NCBI RefSeq assembly: GCF_002506585.1
Contig: NZ_DAXW01000009.1
Span: forward strand, 260,346-324,345
Direction: 5' to 3'
DNA: 64,000 nt
Source of the DNA: Methanoculleus sp. UBA430
GTDB lineage: Archaea; Halobacteriota; Methanomicrobia; Methanomicrobiales; Methanoculleaceae
Positions within the stretch are counted from its first letter, which is position 1. Each line of letters starts with the position of its first letter. Positions 25,516-34,045 of the stretch are shown here, piece by piece. Position numbers and translations under genes: made by a program. Under the pieces are notes generated by a model. The model had not been told where the DNA came from and made no database searches. It was given only the letters and a program-made list of their open reading frames with translations.

Positions 25516-26718
25516 ATGACCAGGAACATCAGCGTAGAAGGGCTTGACCAGATCCCGATTGAGAAGCAGCGAATTGAACTGGTGGAGAGGAAGTGCCTCG
25601 GGCACCCGGACAGCCTCGCGGACGGCATCGCGGAGTCGATCAGCCGGGCGCTCAGCAGGTCATACCTGGAGGAGTGCGGTTCCGTCCTGCACCACAACAC
25701 CGACCAGGGTGAGGTCGTGGCAGGGGAGTCGATCCCGAAGTTCGGTGGCGGCCGGATCACAAAACCAATTTACTTCCTCATATCAGGCCGGGCAACCAAG
25801 ACCTTCAACGGTGTGAACATCCCCGCAGACGCAATCGCCGTCGAAGCGGCACGGGACTACATCAGATCGATCCTCCCCACCATCGACATGAACCGCGATC
25901 TCATCGTTGACTGTCGGATGGGAAACGGGTCGACCGACCTCCGGGACGTCTTCCGGTCCTGCGAGGGAAAGGTTCCGCGGGCGAACGACACCTCGTTCGG
26001 TGTCGGGCACGCGCCGTTCAGTGAGGCAGAGAGCGTTGTCCGGGGTGTCGCCGCGTTCCTCGACAACGAGCTTCGGCTCAGGTACCCCGTCATCGGCCAG
26101 GACTGTAAGATCATGTGCCTGCGTGACGGCGACGCCGTCACCCTGACGATCGCGATGGCGTTCGTGGACCGCTACTGCTCGAGCATCGCCGAGTACATCG
26201 AGTTGAAGAACATCCTGACCGAGCAGATCACCCTCGTCGCAAAGCAGTTCACGAGCAGAAAGATCAACGTCGCCATCAACACCGCTGACGACCTCGAGGG
26301 CGGCAGTGTCTTCCTGACAGTCTCGGGCACTTCGGCCGAGATGGGCGACGACGGGTCCGTCGGCCGTGGCAACCGCGCAAACGGCCTGATCACCCCGAAC
26401 CGCCCCATGAGCATGGAGGCGACGAGCGGCAAGAACCCGATCAACCACATCGGCAAGATCTACAACCTCCTTGCGACGCAGATAGCACAGGACTGTGTCA
26501 CGGAGGTCGACGGCATCGAGGAGATGTACGTCCGTATCCTCTCCCAGATCGGTTACCCGATCGACCAGCCGCACGTGGCGAGCGCCCAGGTTCTCACGAA
26601 GCCGGGCGTTGACATCAGGTCCATCAAGCCCGACATCGAGGGGATCATCGACGGGTGGCTGGGGAAGATCACCACCGTCACCGAGAAGGTCATCAGGGGC
26701 GAACTCTCCACCTTCTGA
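25516..26718 (+). CDS. mat: S-adenosylmethionine synthetase, archaeal type
   Basis: A 400-residue archaeal methionine adenosyltransferase, distant from bacterial MetK. It begins Met-Thr-Arg-Asn-Ile-x-Val-Glu and has Glu-Arg-Lys-Cys-Leu-Gly-His-Pro-Asp near residue 28, Asn-Thr-Asp-Gln-Gly near 61, and Gly-Asp-Asp-Gly-Ser-Val-Gly-Arg-Gly-Asn near 276 with Pro-Met-Ser-Met-Glu soon after. The ATG at 25516 has GGTGG about 6 nt upstream; a GTG at 25507 within that site is less likely. SAM feeds methyltransferases and radical-SAM enzymes. An oligo-T follows before hisG. Confidence 0.95.
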   Translation: MTRNISVEGLDQIPIEKQRIELVERKCLGHPDSLADGIAESISRALSRSYLEECGSVLHHNTDQGEVVAGESIPKFGGGRITKPIYFLISGRATKTFNGVNIPADAIAVEAARDYIRSILPTIDMNRDLIVDCRMGNGSTDLRDVFRSCEGKVPRANDTSFGVGHAPFSEAESVVRGVAAFLDNELRLRYPVIGQDCKIMCLRDGDAVTLTIAMAFVDRYCSSIAEYIELKNILTEQITLVAKQFTSRKINVAINTADDLEGGSVFLTVSGTSAEMGDDGSVGRGNRANGLITPNRPMSMEATSGKNPINHIGKIYNLLATQIAQDCVTEVDGIEEMYVRILSQIGYPIDQPHVASAQVLTKPGVDIRSIKPDIEGIIDGWLGKITTVTEKVIRGELSTF

Positions 26719-26728
26719 TCATCCCCAC

Positions 26729-26733
26729 TTTTT
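26729..26733 (+). terminator. Oligo-T between SAM synthetase and hisG
   Basis: CCCACTTTTTGG lies ten bases after the mat stop codon and 15 bases before the hisG start, so termination and initiation signals nearly touch. It may be only a partial terminator. Confidence 0.35.
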
Positions 26734-26747
26734 GGAGTTCATATCTC

Positions 26748-27647
26748 ATGAGTAAGCCATCGTCCCGAAAGCCCGGGTCCGAACCCGGACTCGTCCGTCT
26801 CGCCATCCCAAACAAAGGGAGAATTGCACAGCCCATCAACCACCTGATCGAGAAGAGCGGCCTTCACCTGGTCGACGGAGGAGAGCGGCGTCTCATCACC
26901 CGAACCCGCGACCCGAACGTGGAGATCCTCTTCGCACGTCCAATCGATATCCCGGAGTATGTGGCGAGCGGCGTTGCCGACCTCGGCATTACCGGGAAGG
27001 ATATGGTCATGGAGCGGGGCTCAATGGTCGAACAGGTCCTCGACCTGCAGACCGGCAGGGCAACGCTCGTCGTCGCCGTCCCGGAGGAGTCCGGGATCGA
27101 GGCCGTTGCCGACCTTGAGGGGGCGAAGGTGGCGACCGAGTTCCCGGCGATTACCCGTTCGTTCTTTGCTGAGCACGAGGTCGCCGTCACGATCGTGACC
27201 GTCGGTGGGGCATGCGAGGCGACGCCGCACCTCGGGATCGCCGACGCTATCGTCGACCTCTCCTCCTCGGGGACGACGCTGCGGACCAACCATCTCCGCA
27301 TCATTGAGGAGGTTCTCACCTCCACGACAATCCTGGTTGCAAACCCTGTCTCGCTCACGGAAAAAAGGGAGAAGATCGACGAGATCGTCCTCGCCCTCGA
27401 GAGCGTCATCCGGGCAAAAGGACAATGCTACCTGATGATGAACGTCCACCGGAGCGCCCTTAGCGACGTCCGGCAGGTGCTGCCCGGCCTCTCCGGCCCG
27501 ACGGTGATGGATGTGGCATCCGACGAAAATCTGGTCGCCGTTCATGCCGTCGTGAAAGAAGAGCGGGTCTATCAGTTGATCAACCAGTTGAAGCGGGCCG
27601 GCGCAAAAGACATATTAGTCATGCCCATTGAACGGATCATACGCTGA
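26748..27647 (+). CDS. hisG: ATP phosphoribosyltransferase, long form
   Basis: The first histidine-pathway enzyme, 299 residues. It has Ile-Pro-Asn-Lys-Gly-Arg-Ile near residue 21, Gly-Val-Ala-Asp-Leu-Gly-Ile-Thr-Gly near residue 75 and the PRPP motif Asp-Ala-Ile-Val-Asp-Leu-Ser-Ser-Ser-Gly-Thr-Thr near residue 165. A C-terminal regulatory domain (about 225-299, with Gly-Pro-Thr-Val near residue 251) marks the long, histidine-inhibited form that needs no HisZ. The ATG at 26748 is chosen because GGAG lies about 10 nt upstream. It is followed by hisA after 4 bases. Confidence 0.95.
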   Translation: MSKPSSRKPGSEPGLVRLAIPNKGRIAQPINHLIEKSGLHLVDGGERRLITRTRDPNVEILFARPIDIPEYVASGVADLGITGKDMVMERGSMVEQVLDLQTGRATLVVAVPEESGIEAVADLEGAKVATEFPAITRSFFAEHEVAVTIVTVGGACEATPHLGIADAIVDLSSSGTTLRTNHLRIIEEVLTSTTILVANPVSLTEKREKIDEIVLALESVIRAKGQCYLMMNVHRSALSDVRQVLPGLSGPTVMDVASDENLVAVHAVVKEERVYQLINQLKRAGAKDILVMPIERIIR

Positions 27648-27651
27648 GAAC

Positions 27652-28365
27652 ATGGAGATCTATCCTGCAGTCGATATCCTGGACGGGCGGTGCGTGCAGC
27701 TCGTGCAGGGGCGGCCGGAGGCGGCGACGGTCTATGGTGAGCCGGCCGCCTGGGCCCATCGGTGGCTCGATCTCGGGGCGGACGGTCTCCACATCGTCAA
27801 CCTCGATGGGGCATTCGGTCGGGCGCAGAAGAACGCCGACCTGATCCGGGCCTTCATAAAAGAGACCAGTGCGTTCGTCGAACTTGGGGGCGGTATCAGG
27901 AGCGTGGAGGACGCCGCCGGGTGGCTCGATACCGGTGTCGACCGGGTGATCCTCTCGACCCTCGCCGTCCGGTCACCGGAGGTGGTCAGGGCGCTCGCCG
28001 ACGAGTTCGGGAGCAAGCGGGTCATGCCCGGGATCGATGCCCGGGGCGGCGAGGTGATGATCGAGGGCTGGGAGCAGCCCGCGGGCAGTTACCTTACCTG
28101 GGCGGAGCGGTTTGAAGCCCTCGGCGCGGGGGCCCTCCTCTACACGAACGTGGACGTGGAGGGGCTCCAGCAGGGGATCGCCATCGAGCCCGTGACGGAC
28201 CTTCTTGCGAGAGCACGGGTCCCGGTCGTCGTCTCCGGCGGGATATCGGCTGTCGGAGACGTCCGGGCGCTCAGGGATGCGGGGGCCGCCGGAGCGGTCC
28301 TCGGCTCGGCCCTCTACGCCGGGAAAGTGCACCTTCCCGAAGTCCTGGAGGCAGCGCATGCGTAA
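27652..28365 (+). CDS. hisA: ProFAR isomerase
   Basis: A 237-residue (beta-alpha)8 barrel enzyme isomerising ProFAR to PRFAR. The first strand Pro-Ala-Val-Asp-Ile-Leu-Asp-Gly-Arg carries catalytic Asp8-like residue, with a second Asp in Tyr-Thr-Asn-Val-Asp-Val-Glu-Gly near residue 167; phosphate-binding Gly-Gly-Gly-Ile-Arg (residues 80-84) and Ser-Gly-Gly-Ile (near 196) are present. The ATG at 27652 gives the standard N-terminus. It overlaps hisB by 8 bp. Confidence 0.95.
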   Translation: MEIYPAVDILDGRCVQLVQGRPEAATVYGEPAAWAHRWLDLGADGLHIVNLDGAFGRAQKNADLIRAFIKETSAFVELGGGIRSVEDAAGWLDTGVDRVILSTLAVRSPEVVRALADEFGSKRVMPGIDARGGEVMIEGWEQPAGSYLTWAERFEALGAGALLYTNVDVEGLQQGIAIEPVTDLLARARVPVVVSGGISAVGDVRALRDAGAAGAVLGSALYAGKVHLPEVLEAAHA

Positions 28366-28942
28366 GAGTGAGATTCGCCGGAAGACGAAGGAGACCGAGA
28401 TCAGCCTCTGCCTCGACCTCGACGGGAGCGGGGCGGGGACGATCGATACCGGGATACCGTTCTTCGACCACATGCTGACATCGTTTGCCCGGCACGGCAG
28501 AATAGACCTCACCGTCCGGGCGACCGGCGACCTTGAGGTCGACGCTCACCACACCATCGAGGATGTCGGGATCGTCCTCGGGACGGCCCTTGCCGAAGCG
28601 GTCGGCGACGGGAGGGGGATCACCCGGTTTGCCGACACAGCCGTCCCGATGGACGAGGCGCTCGCCCGGGCGGCGCTCGACGTCGGCGGCCGGGGATACC
28701 TCGTCTTTGCGGCCGACTTCTCGCCGGTGGGCCCGGGCGGGATCCCCGGCGATCTGATCGAGCACTTCTTCTACAGCCTCTGCACGAAGGCCGGGATCAC
28801 CGCCCATATCACAGCCACGGGCCGGAACGACCACCATGTCTGCGAGGCGGCGTTCAAGGCGTTTGCACGGGCGCTCCGGGCGGCCATGGCGATCGACCCC
28901 GCGCAAGAAGGCGATGTGCCGAGCACCAAGGGGACGCTCTGA
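28358..28942 (+). CDS. hisB: Imidazoleglycerol-phosphate dehydratase
   Basis: A 194-residue monofunctional dehydratase. Metal-binding His motifs are present: Asp-His-Met-Leu near residue 33, His-His-Thr-Ile-Glu-Asp near residue 62, and His-His-x-Cys-Glu-Ala-Ala-Phe-Lys near residue 160. It starts inside the end of hisA and is the last gene of the hisG-hisA-hisB set. An oligo-T at 28961-28965 lies 19 nt after the stop. The remaining his genes are not in the window. Confidence 0.95.
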   Translation: MRKSEIRRKTKETEISLCLDLDGSGAGTIDTGIPFFDHMLTSFARHGRIDLTVRATGDLEVDAHHTIEDVGIVLGTALAEAVGDGRGITRFADTAVPMDEALARAALDVGGRGYLVFAADFSPVGPGGIPGDLIEHFFYSLCTKAGITAHITATGRNDHHVCEAAFKAFARALRAAMAIDPAQEGDVPSTKGTL

Positions 28943-28960
28943 TCCGGAAGGATCACTCCA

Positions 28961-28965
28961 TTTTT
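28961..28965 (+). terminator. Oligo-T after hisB
   Basis: CCATTTTTCAGG follows the hisB stop by 18 nt. The 331 bases from here to the histone gene hold no recognisable gene. They contain a perfect 14-bp palindrome CACGCTCGAGCGTG at 29168-29181 and a short protein-like minus-strand stretch (about 28950-29060) that I could not identify. Confidence 0.35.
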
Positions 28966-29230
28966 CAGGATCGTCACGGCACCAGGCAGCAGTCGTGCCA
29001 CGAGGGCGACGTAGCCGCGTGCCGGGCCGATGTTGTGAAAGAATCGCCTTTTCATCGACCGGCGAAAGAGGCGGGCTAAAATCGCAGGGAACGAGGTTGT
29101 GCGGCAGATTGCGCGGGTGGAGTGTCTGACGGCGAGGGGACAGAAAAGATCCGGGTCCTCATGCTCCCACGCTCGAGCGTGACCAACCCATACCTGGTAC
29201 AAAGAGTTGCGCCGGACAGAGACCTGAGAT

Positions 29231-29249
29231 GGGGGTCCGAGAGACCCCC
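29231..29249 (-). terminator. GC-rich hairpin downstream of the histone gene
   Basis: GGGGGTC and GACCCCC form a 7-bp stem with a 5-nt loop, 24 nt after the histone stop on the minus strand. No T run follows, so it may be an mRNA 3'-end stabiliser rather than a terminator. Confidence 0.35.
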
Positions 29250-29273
29250 GGTAAAGAGAAGAGAACGACCGGG

Positions 29274-29480
29274 TTACGCGGACTTAACCGCGAGCTCGAC
29301 GTCTTCTGCCTTGATCGTCTTGCGTCCTGCGTGCTGGGCAAGCCTGTTGGCTTCCTTGGTCAGCTCGGCGATGTACGCCTCAGCCTTCGTTACCAGTGCG
29401 GCAGCGGCGTCGCTGCCGACTCTCTCAGCACCATTCTTCTTTGCGATACGTACAACCGCAGCAATAGGTAGATCTGCCAT
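29274..29480 (-). CDS. Archaeal histone
   Basis: A 68-residue histone-fold protein that wraps DNA as dimers and tetramers. It begins Met-Ala-Asp-Leu-Pro-Ile-Ala-Ala-Val-Val-Arg-Ile, and has the conserved Arg-Val-Gly/Ser region and Gly-Arg-Lys-Thr-Ile-Lys-Ala-Glu-Asp-Val near residue 52. The ATG at 29480 is preceded by AGGTGA at 8 nt; a GTG four codons upstream falls within that site. A strong AT-rich box (ATATTTAAATATT, about 29515-29527) lies upstream. No tails are present. Confidence 0.95.
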   Translation of the reverse strand: MADLPIAAVVRIAKKNGAERVGSDAAAALVTKAEAYIAELTKEANRLAQHAGRKTIKAEDVELAVKSA

Positions 29481-29513
29481 AATCAAATTCACCTCTAAAA
29501 AGAAGTGTATTAG

Positions 29514-29528
29514 TTAATATTTAAATAT
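29514..29528 (-). promoter_or_regulatory. TATA box of the histone gene
   Basis: AAATATTTAAATATT, on the minus strand about 35-48 nt before the ATG. It would place the transcript start about 10-20 nt ahead of the ribosome site AGGTGA. Confidence 0.55.
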
Positions 29529-29666
29529 TTCGGGATTATCTCGAAGATTTACGTTTCCCTCCTTCATCGGAGGTGCATATGAAGAGTGCATTCGGATACC
29601 GGGCAGAGAATTGAGGCGATTGAAAAGAGACCGAAAATGAGTCCGTTTGATAAACAGCCCCGCCAT

Positions 29667-30428
29667 CTATGCGCTTCGGGATTCCACCAGCGATTTTGCG
29701 AGCATTACTGCATTCGTATAATCTGCTGAGGCGCGCGATGTATCTACGAAAATTTTATCGATATTTACCACCGGAGCACCATGCCCGGCTCCATTTCCGA
29801 GAAACGTGAGCGTACGAAAGATCAGGTTTCCAGAGATCCCGTCGGGAGCGACGACCATCGCGTACCGTCTCGCCGCTTCCTCGATCAGGATCTCGGTATG
29901 CTCAGCACCGGTCAGGCGTGCAACGAGTTCGGCGTCCGCCATCGTCCGATCGACCGCCGGGTGCCGCCCGAGATCCCCGAGCCGTCCTCCCGAAAGGACC
30001 GCCACCCCCCCGGAAAGCCTGAAACTCCGGGCGATATCCCGGCCGCGTTCGACGAGCCGAACTTTTTCTGTGACCGTCCAGCCCTCGTCGACCCCGACCG
30101 GGGCAAGGAGGAAGAGGTGTCCGTCGGCGGTTTCAAGAAGGGCGATCCGCTCCAGGTGATCGACGCCGGCGGCCAGTTTGAGGGCCGCGAGTGTGGAGGA
30201 CGCAGGCAGGGTGCCCCTGACGGCGGCATCGATCCTCCCTGCGGCGAGAGCATCGATGAGAGCCGCCTCCGGCTCTTTTGCCTCGACGACGTCCACAGCA
30301 TCTCCGAATGAATCAGCAGTCTCGGGGCAGGAAAAAAGAATAAGGTCAACCTCACGGCCGACAGCCCGGATGGTCGCGAGGATCTTCTCGTCCGGGGATG
30401 CCGCACCGAGCCCGACCGTTACCGGCAT
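29667..30428 (-). CDS. mtxX: Methanogenesis marker protein 4, MtxX
   Basis: A 253-residue protein matching MtxX (annotated as putative methyltransferase subunit X or methanogenesis marker 4), distantly similar to the phosphotransacetylase/PlsX fold. Visible features are a Gly-Leu-Gly-Ala start, Arg-Gly-Thr-Leu-Pro-Ala-Ser near residue 70 and Pro-Asp-Gly-Ile-Ser-Gly-Asn-Leu near residue 197. Function is unknown but it is nearly confined to methanogens and ANME archaea. Its start overlaps the end of the Mmp2 gene by 10 bp, so the two marker proteins are probably cotranslated. Confidence 0.85.
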   Translation of the reverse strand: MPVTVGLGAASPDEKILATIRAVGREVDLILFSCPETADSFGDAVDVVEAKEPEAALIDALAAGRIDAAVRGTLPASSTLAALKLAAGVDHLERIALLETADGHLFLLAPVGVDEGWTVTEKVRLVERGRDIARSFRLSGGVAVLSGGRLGDLGRHPAVDRTMADAELVARLTGAEHTEILIEEAARRYAMVVAPDGISGNLIFRTLTFLGNGAGHGAPVVNIDKIFVDTSRASADYTNAVMLAKSLVESRSA

Positions 30429-31429
30429 GCCTCTCCTTCGATGAAGATCTGCATGATGCCGTTATGGTCCAGGTCGAAGACCTGTGTCTCCCGGCCCAGG
30501 TACCTGACGGAGAGCCGCCTGCTCCCGTCAACCTCACCGATAGGGGCAGCGGCGATGCCGACATCGGTGAACCGGCGGCAGACCTCCTGCACGTTCTCCT
30601 CCTTCACGGTCAGGATGAAGCCCATGCCGGGGTACATGCGCACCCACTGCTCAAAGGGAAGACCGATCGCCGAGAGGTCCGGCCGGGGTATCGCCTCAAG
30701 GTCGATCACCGCGCCCTTCCCGCTCACCTCAAGAAGCATACCGAGAGTCCCGATGACCCCCGGGTTGCTGATGTCTTTGCCGGCCGTCACCAGATGCTCT
30801 TTTCCCAGATCCTCCATCACCCGGATCTGGGCCCGCACCTCCTCTGCCGACTTCATCGTGACCGAGTCCCAGTTGAAACTGCATGACGGGTGCACCCGGC
30901 CGTTGAGATCTATCGCTGCGACCACCCGGTCACCCTCCTCTGCCGTATCCGAGAAGATGATCTGGTCCATCTGGGCCGTCCCGAGGATCGCCACGTCCAC
31001 AACGCTGTACGGCGTCTCCGGATGGAGGTGACCGCCCACAATCGGGACGCCGAATTGCGTGGATGCGGCGACCATGCCCCGGGTCACCTCGTCGCGGATC
31101 ACATCGTTCGTGACGGAGAGGATATCGACCATCGCCACAGGTCTTCCACCCATGGCAGCAATATCATGGACGTTCACGAGCACGGCACAGTACCCGGCCC
31201 AGAACGGGTCCGCCTCCATAAGCCTGCTCCAGATACCGTCTGCCGCAAGCAGTAGCGCATCCTCCGAATTATGCCGGATGACCGCGGCATCCTCACCGAA
31301 CGAGGCGACGACATCGGGGCTTTCGACCCGGAGAGACCGGATCATATCCCCGATCACTCTCTTCCGGGTAACCCCCTCGTATTCCCTGACGGCCCGTGCT
31401 ACCGTATCGGTGGAGCAATCTTTCACCAC
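30419..31429 (-). CDS. Methanogenesis marker protein 2 (AIR synthase/ThiL-like)
   Basis: A 336-residue PurM/ThiL/SelD-superfamily protein. It shows Phe-Gly-Glu-Asp-Ala-Ala-Val-Ile near residue 43, Leu-Leu-Ala-Ala-Asp-Gly-Ile near 60, and Val-Asn-Val-His-Asp-Ile-Ala-Ala-Met-Gly-Gly-Arg-Pro near 83, the ATP/Mg-binding segments of this fold. Length and neighbour (MtxX) identify it as methanogenesis marker 2, whose substrate is unknown. It is the first gene of the two-gene marker operon; AT-rich sequence around 31460-31500 is the likely promoter. Confidence 0.88.
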   Translation of the reverse strand: MVKDCSTDTVARAVREYEGVTRKRVIGDMIRSLRVESPDVVASFGEDAAVIRHNSEDALLLAADGIWSRLMEADPFWAGYCAVLVNVHDIAAMGGRPVAMVDILSVTNDVIRDEVTRGMVAASTQFGVPIVGGHLHPETPYSVVDVAILGTAQMDQIIFSDTAEEGDRVVAAIDLNGRVHPSCSFNWDSVTMKSAEEVRAQIRVMEDLGKEHLVTAGKDISNPGVIGTLGMLLEVSGKGAVIDLEAIPRPDLSAIGLPFEQWVRMYPGMGFILTVKEENVQEVCRRFTDVGIAAAPIGEVDGSRRLSVRYLGRETQVFDLDHNGIMQIFIEGEACR

Positions 31430-31676
31430 AAGAACACCAACACTCCACTTTTCTTAATGGTATTCTGCCTCATCAGAGATAATGTATTTGATTCACTGGT
31501 ATTATTCACTCTGTTCCAGGGGCCGATCGCAGCGAAGGAAAGCCGGCCGGTCCCGCTCCGGGAGAGAGGGGGCGGAACATCTCGACGGGGCGAGCGCGAC
31601 TCCCGGGCAGGGTGTCCGCGGACCCCCGATTCATACCGGAGTTGTATTTTTGATGCACCACGTCAAATAGATCAGT

Positions 31677-33038
31677 ATGGACTGGGTGGAGAAGTACAGA
31701 CCGCAGCGTCTCCAGGACGTTGTGGGAAACTCCGGCGCCGTCAGGCAGATGTACGAGTGGGCGCGGGACTGGTCGCGGCAGAAGAAACCGCTGCTCCTGT
31801 ACGGAAAGCCCGGCATCGGGAAGACCTCGAGCGCCCATGCCCTTGCAAACGACATGAACTGGGAGGTGGTGGAACTGAACGCCTCCGATCAGCGGACCAA
31901 GGCGGCCCTCGAACGGGTGGCAGGTTCGGGGTCCACCACGGCCAGCCTCTCCGGCGCGAGCCGCAAACTGATCCTGCTCGATGAGGCTGACAACCTGCAC
32001 GGGCAGGCGGACCGCGGCGGGGCGAAGGCGATCCTCGAGATCATCGCTGCGTCGCAGCAGCCGATGATCCTGATCGCAAACGACTACTACTCTCTCTCAC
32101 GGGAACTCAAGGCGGCAACGGAGCCGGTGCAGTTCCGGGCGTTCCAGGCCCGCTCAATCGTTCCCCGTCTCCGCCAGATCTGTGCCGCAGAGGGCGTGGC
32201 GTGCGACCCTCTCGCGCTCGACGAGATCGGACGCCGCGCCGGCGGCGATATGCGGGCCGCTGTGAACATGCTCTACGCCGCGGCTATCGGGAAGGAGCAC
32301 CTCGCGACAGGCGACGTCCACACCTCCGCAAAGGACCAGCGGTCCACCATCTTCGAACTCGTCGGCGCGGTCTTTTCGGGGCGGCGGGACGCCGACCTGC
32401 TCCGCATGGCGGTGGAGGTCGAGGACACCCCCGATACCATCGAACAGTGGCTCGAAGGGAGTATCGACCAGATGCCCGATCACGCCTCACGGACGAAGGG
32501 GTATGCCTGCCTCGCAAGGGCGGACGAGTACATCGGCCGGACCTACCGGCGGCAGTATTACACGCTCTGGCGCTACGCGAACGCGGTCATGCTCCTCGGC
32601 GTCGCCGACGCCGCCGGCGGACACGGCATCCACGGCCGCATCATGCCGCCGTCGCGCTGGCAGAAGATGGGGGCGTCAAAGAAGCAGAAGACGGTTCGGG
32701 CCGGTCTCTCCCGGAAGCTCAGCGAGATGACACATACCCCGGAGGACGCGTTGCGTGAAGAGTTCTTCACCGCGATCAGCATCCTTATCGAGCAGGACCC
32801 CGCAGGATACGTCCGCGAGTTCCAGCTGGATGCAGACGAGCTCGCCCTCTTCATCCACGACAAGGCCCGAGCCGTAAAGGTGGTCAAAGAAGTGGCGAAG
32901 GAAGAGAAGGCAAAGGAGAAGAAGGCCTCCGGCAAAGAAAAAAATCCCGCCAAGGGTAAAAAACCCAGAGACGACGACCCTCCCGGCGATGCCGAGGCGC
33001 GGCGAGATCCTCCCCCGGGTCAGGCGACGCTCTTCTAA
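31677..33038 (+). CDS. rfcL: Replication factor C large subunit
   Basis: A 453-residue clamp-loader subunit that opens PCNA. It begins Met-Asp-Trp-Val-Glu-Lys-Tyr-Arg-Pro and has Walker A Gly-Lys-Pro-Gly-Ile-Gly-Lys-Thr-Ser near residue 42, Walker B Leu-Leu-Asp-Glu-Ala-Asp near residue 101, and a Lys/Glu-rich linker at the C-terminus (about 405-445). The end Gly-Gln-Ala-Thr-Leu-Phe is a PIP-box-like PCNA-binding tail. It is convergent with UPF0146 and overlaps its stop by 4 bp. The 247-base region upstream contains no gene. Confidence 0.95.
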   Translation: MDWVEKYRPQRLQDVVGNSGAVRQMYEWARDWSRQKKPLLLYGKPGIGKTSSAHALANDMNWEVVELNASDQRTKAALERVAGSGSTTASLSGASRKLILLDEADNLHGQADRGGAKAILEIIAASQQPMILIANDYYSLSRELKAATEPVQFRAFQARSIVPRLRQICAAEGVACDPLALDEIGRRAGGDMRAAVNMLYAAAIGKEHLATGDVHTSAKDQRSTIFELVGAVFSGRRDADLLRMAVEVEDTPDTIEQWLEGSIDQMPDHASRTKGYACLARADEYIGRTYRRQYYTLWRYANAVMLLGVADAAGGHGIHGRIMPPSRWQKMGASKKQKTVRAGLSRKLSEMTHTPEDALREEFFTAISILIEQDPAGYVREFQLDADELALFIHDKARAVKVVKEVAKEEKAKEKKASGKEKNPAKGKKPRDDDPPGDAEARRDPPPGQATLF

Positions 33039-33442
33039 GGACTGCGGCGGTGGTAGCAGTGGAGAAGAACCGGGCCGCAGTCCACGACCTCGCCCCCGTC
33101 CCCGTAGATCTCACAGCCCAGGTGATAGACCAAAAGATCGCTGTTGACCAGGGCGGCAAGCCCGATCAGCGGCTGGACCATCTCCACGCCGGGGCGCACG
33201 GCGTAGATCACGTCCGCACCCGCATACAGTCGGAGGTCGGGCTCGAAGATGTCATCGGTCACCACAGTGAGCCCTTCGTGCCGGATGCCGGGCCGGATGT
33301 CGATGCAGAGGACAAGAGCCCCGGCGGCTGCGACCAGTCGTGCGGCGTCGGGGTTGTTGCCGATACCCACTTCTACGGCCCGCCGGTAGCGACCGGCGAT
33401 ATACTCCCCGATACTCCGTTCAATATGTTTATAGTGACACAT
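33035..33442 (-). CDS. UPF0146 family protein, Rossmann-like
   Basis: A 135-residue protein of the archaeal UPF0146 family. The early Val-Glu-Val-Gly-Ile-Gly (residues 24-29) and Leu-Cys-Ile-Asp-Ile-Arg near residue 46 resemble the first two motifs of a class I SAM-binding fold, but the protein is shorter than a full methyltransferase. Its stop overlaps that of rfcL by 4 bp and its start is only 17 bp from the divergent archaemetzincin start. Function unknown. Confidence 0.8.
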   Translation of the reverse strand: MCHYKHIERSIGEYIAGRYRRAVEVGIGNNPDAARLVAAAGALVLCIDIRPGIRHEGLTVVTDDIFEPDLRLYAGADVIYAVRPGVEMVQPLIGLAALVNSDLLVYHLGCEIYGDGGEVVDCGPVLLHCYHRRSP

Positions 33443-33462
33443 TACCCAGAGATTAGGTAATG
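33440..33462. promoter_or_regulatory. Inverted repeat CATTACC-N9-GGTAATG spanning two divergent start codons
   Basis: The perfect 7-bp arms CATTACC and GGTAATG include the start codons of UPF0146 (minus) and archaemetzincin (plus). A TATA-like GTTTATAG lies at 33427-33434, about 26 nt before the archaemetzincin start and inside the UPF0146 coding region, so at least the archaemetzincin mRNA may be leaderless. Confidence 0.5.
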
Positions 33463-33999
33463 GGCGTCAATATTCTTTGGGACCAACAGGCACCGGAAGG
33501 TATCGAGCTCCCGGTCGCCCGGAGGATTTCGATGATCCTCGGGCGAGAGACCGGGCTCATCGACTATCCGCTCCTCATTGACGGCTACGACCGTGATCGC
33601 AACCAGCACGATGCTCAAAAAATTCTGGACCGCCTGCAGGATACCCTCACCCGCAGATACGGGATTGACGGCCCCCTGCTGCTCGTCACCTCGCGGGACC
33701 TCTACGTCAAAGGGTGCGACTTCGTCTTCGGCCTTGCGAGGCCGGCAAGCAGCGTCGCCATCGTCTCGACCGCCCGCTTCGGGAACGGGTATTATGGCAG
33801 GGTGCCGGACGACGCCGACCTGATCGACCGGACCGCAAAAGAGGGAGCGCACGAAATCGGGCACCTCCTCGGGCTCGGGCACTGCGAAAACCCCGAATGC
33901 GTCATGTTCCGGCCGCGGACGCTGGATGAACTGGACAGAAAGAGGAAGATGCTCTGTCCGGAGTGCCAGGAGGCGCTTGCGGAGCGGAAAGAGAGATGA
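33460..33999 (+). CDS. amzA: Archaemetzincin-type zinc metalloprotease
   Basis: A 179-residue metzincin. The zinc motif His-Glu-Ile-Gly-His-x5-His runs from residue 131 to 141, followed by Cys142, Cys147 and the Met-turn region, and Cys166-x2-Cys169, all as in archaemetzincins, which bind a structural zinc through four Cys. The catalytic Glu is at 132. Substrates are unknown. It is divergent from UPF0146 with overlapping regulatory space. Confidence 0.93.
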   Translation: MGVNILWDQQAPEGIELPVARRISMILGRETGLIDYPLLIDGYDRDRNQHDAQKILDRLQDTLTRRYGIDGPLLLVTSRDLYVKGCDFVFGLARPASSVAIVSTARFGNGYYGRVPDDADLIDRTAKEGAHEIGHLLGLGHCENPECVMFRPRTLDELDRKRKMLCPECQEALAERKER

Positions 34000-34045
34000 C
34001 TGCAAAGGATCGGGTTTCTGGGAGTGATCTCCGGCGATCGTCCTT

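Noticed and set aside
28771..29202. A 143-codon minus-strand frame overlapping the end of hisB
   Set aside because: Part of it (about 28950-29060) looks protein-like, but it overlaps hisB and no start or family could be supported.
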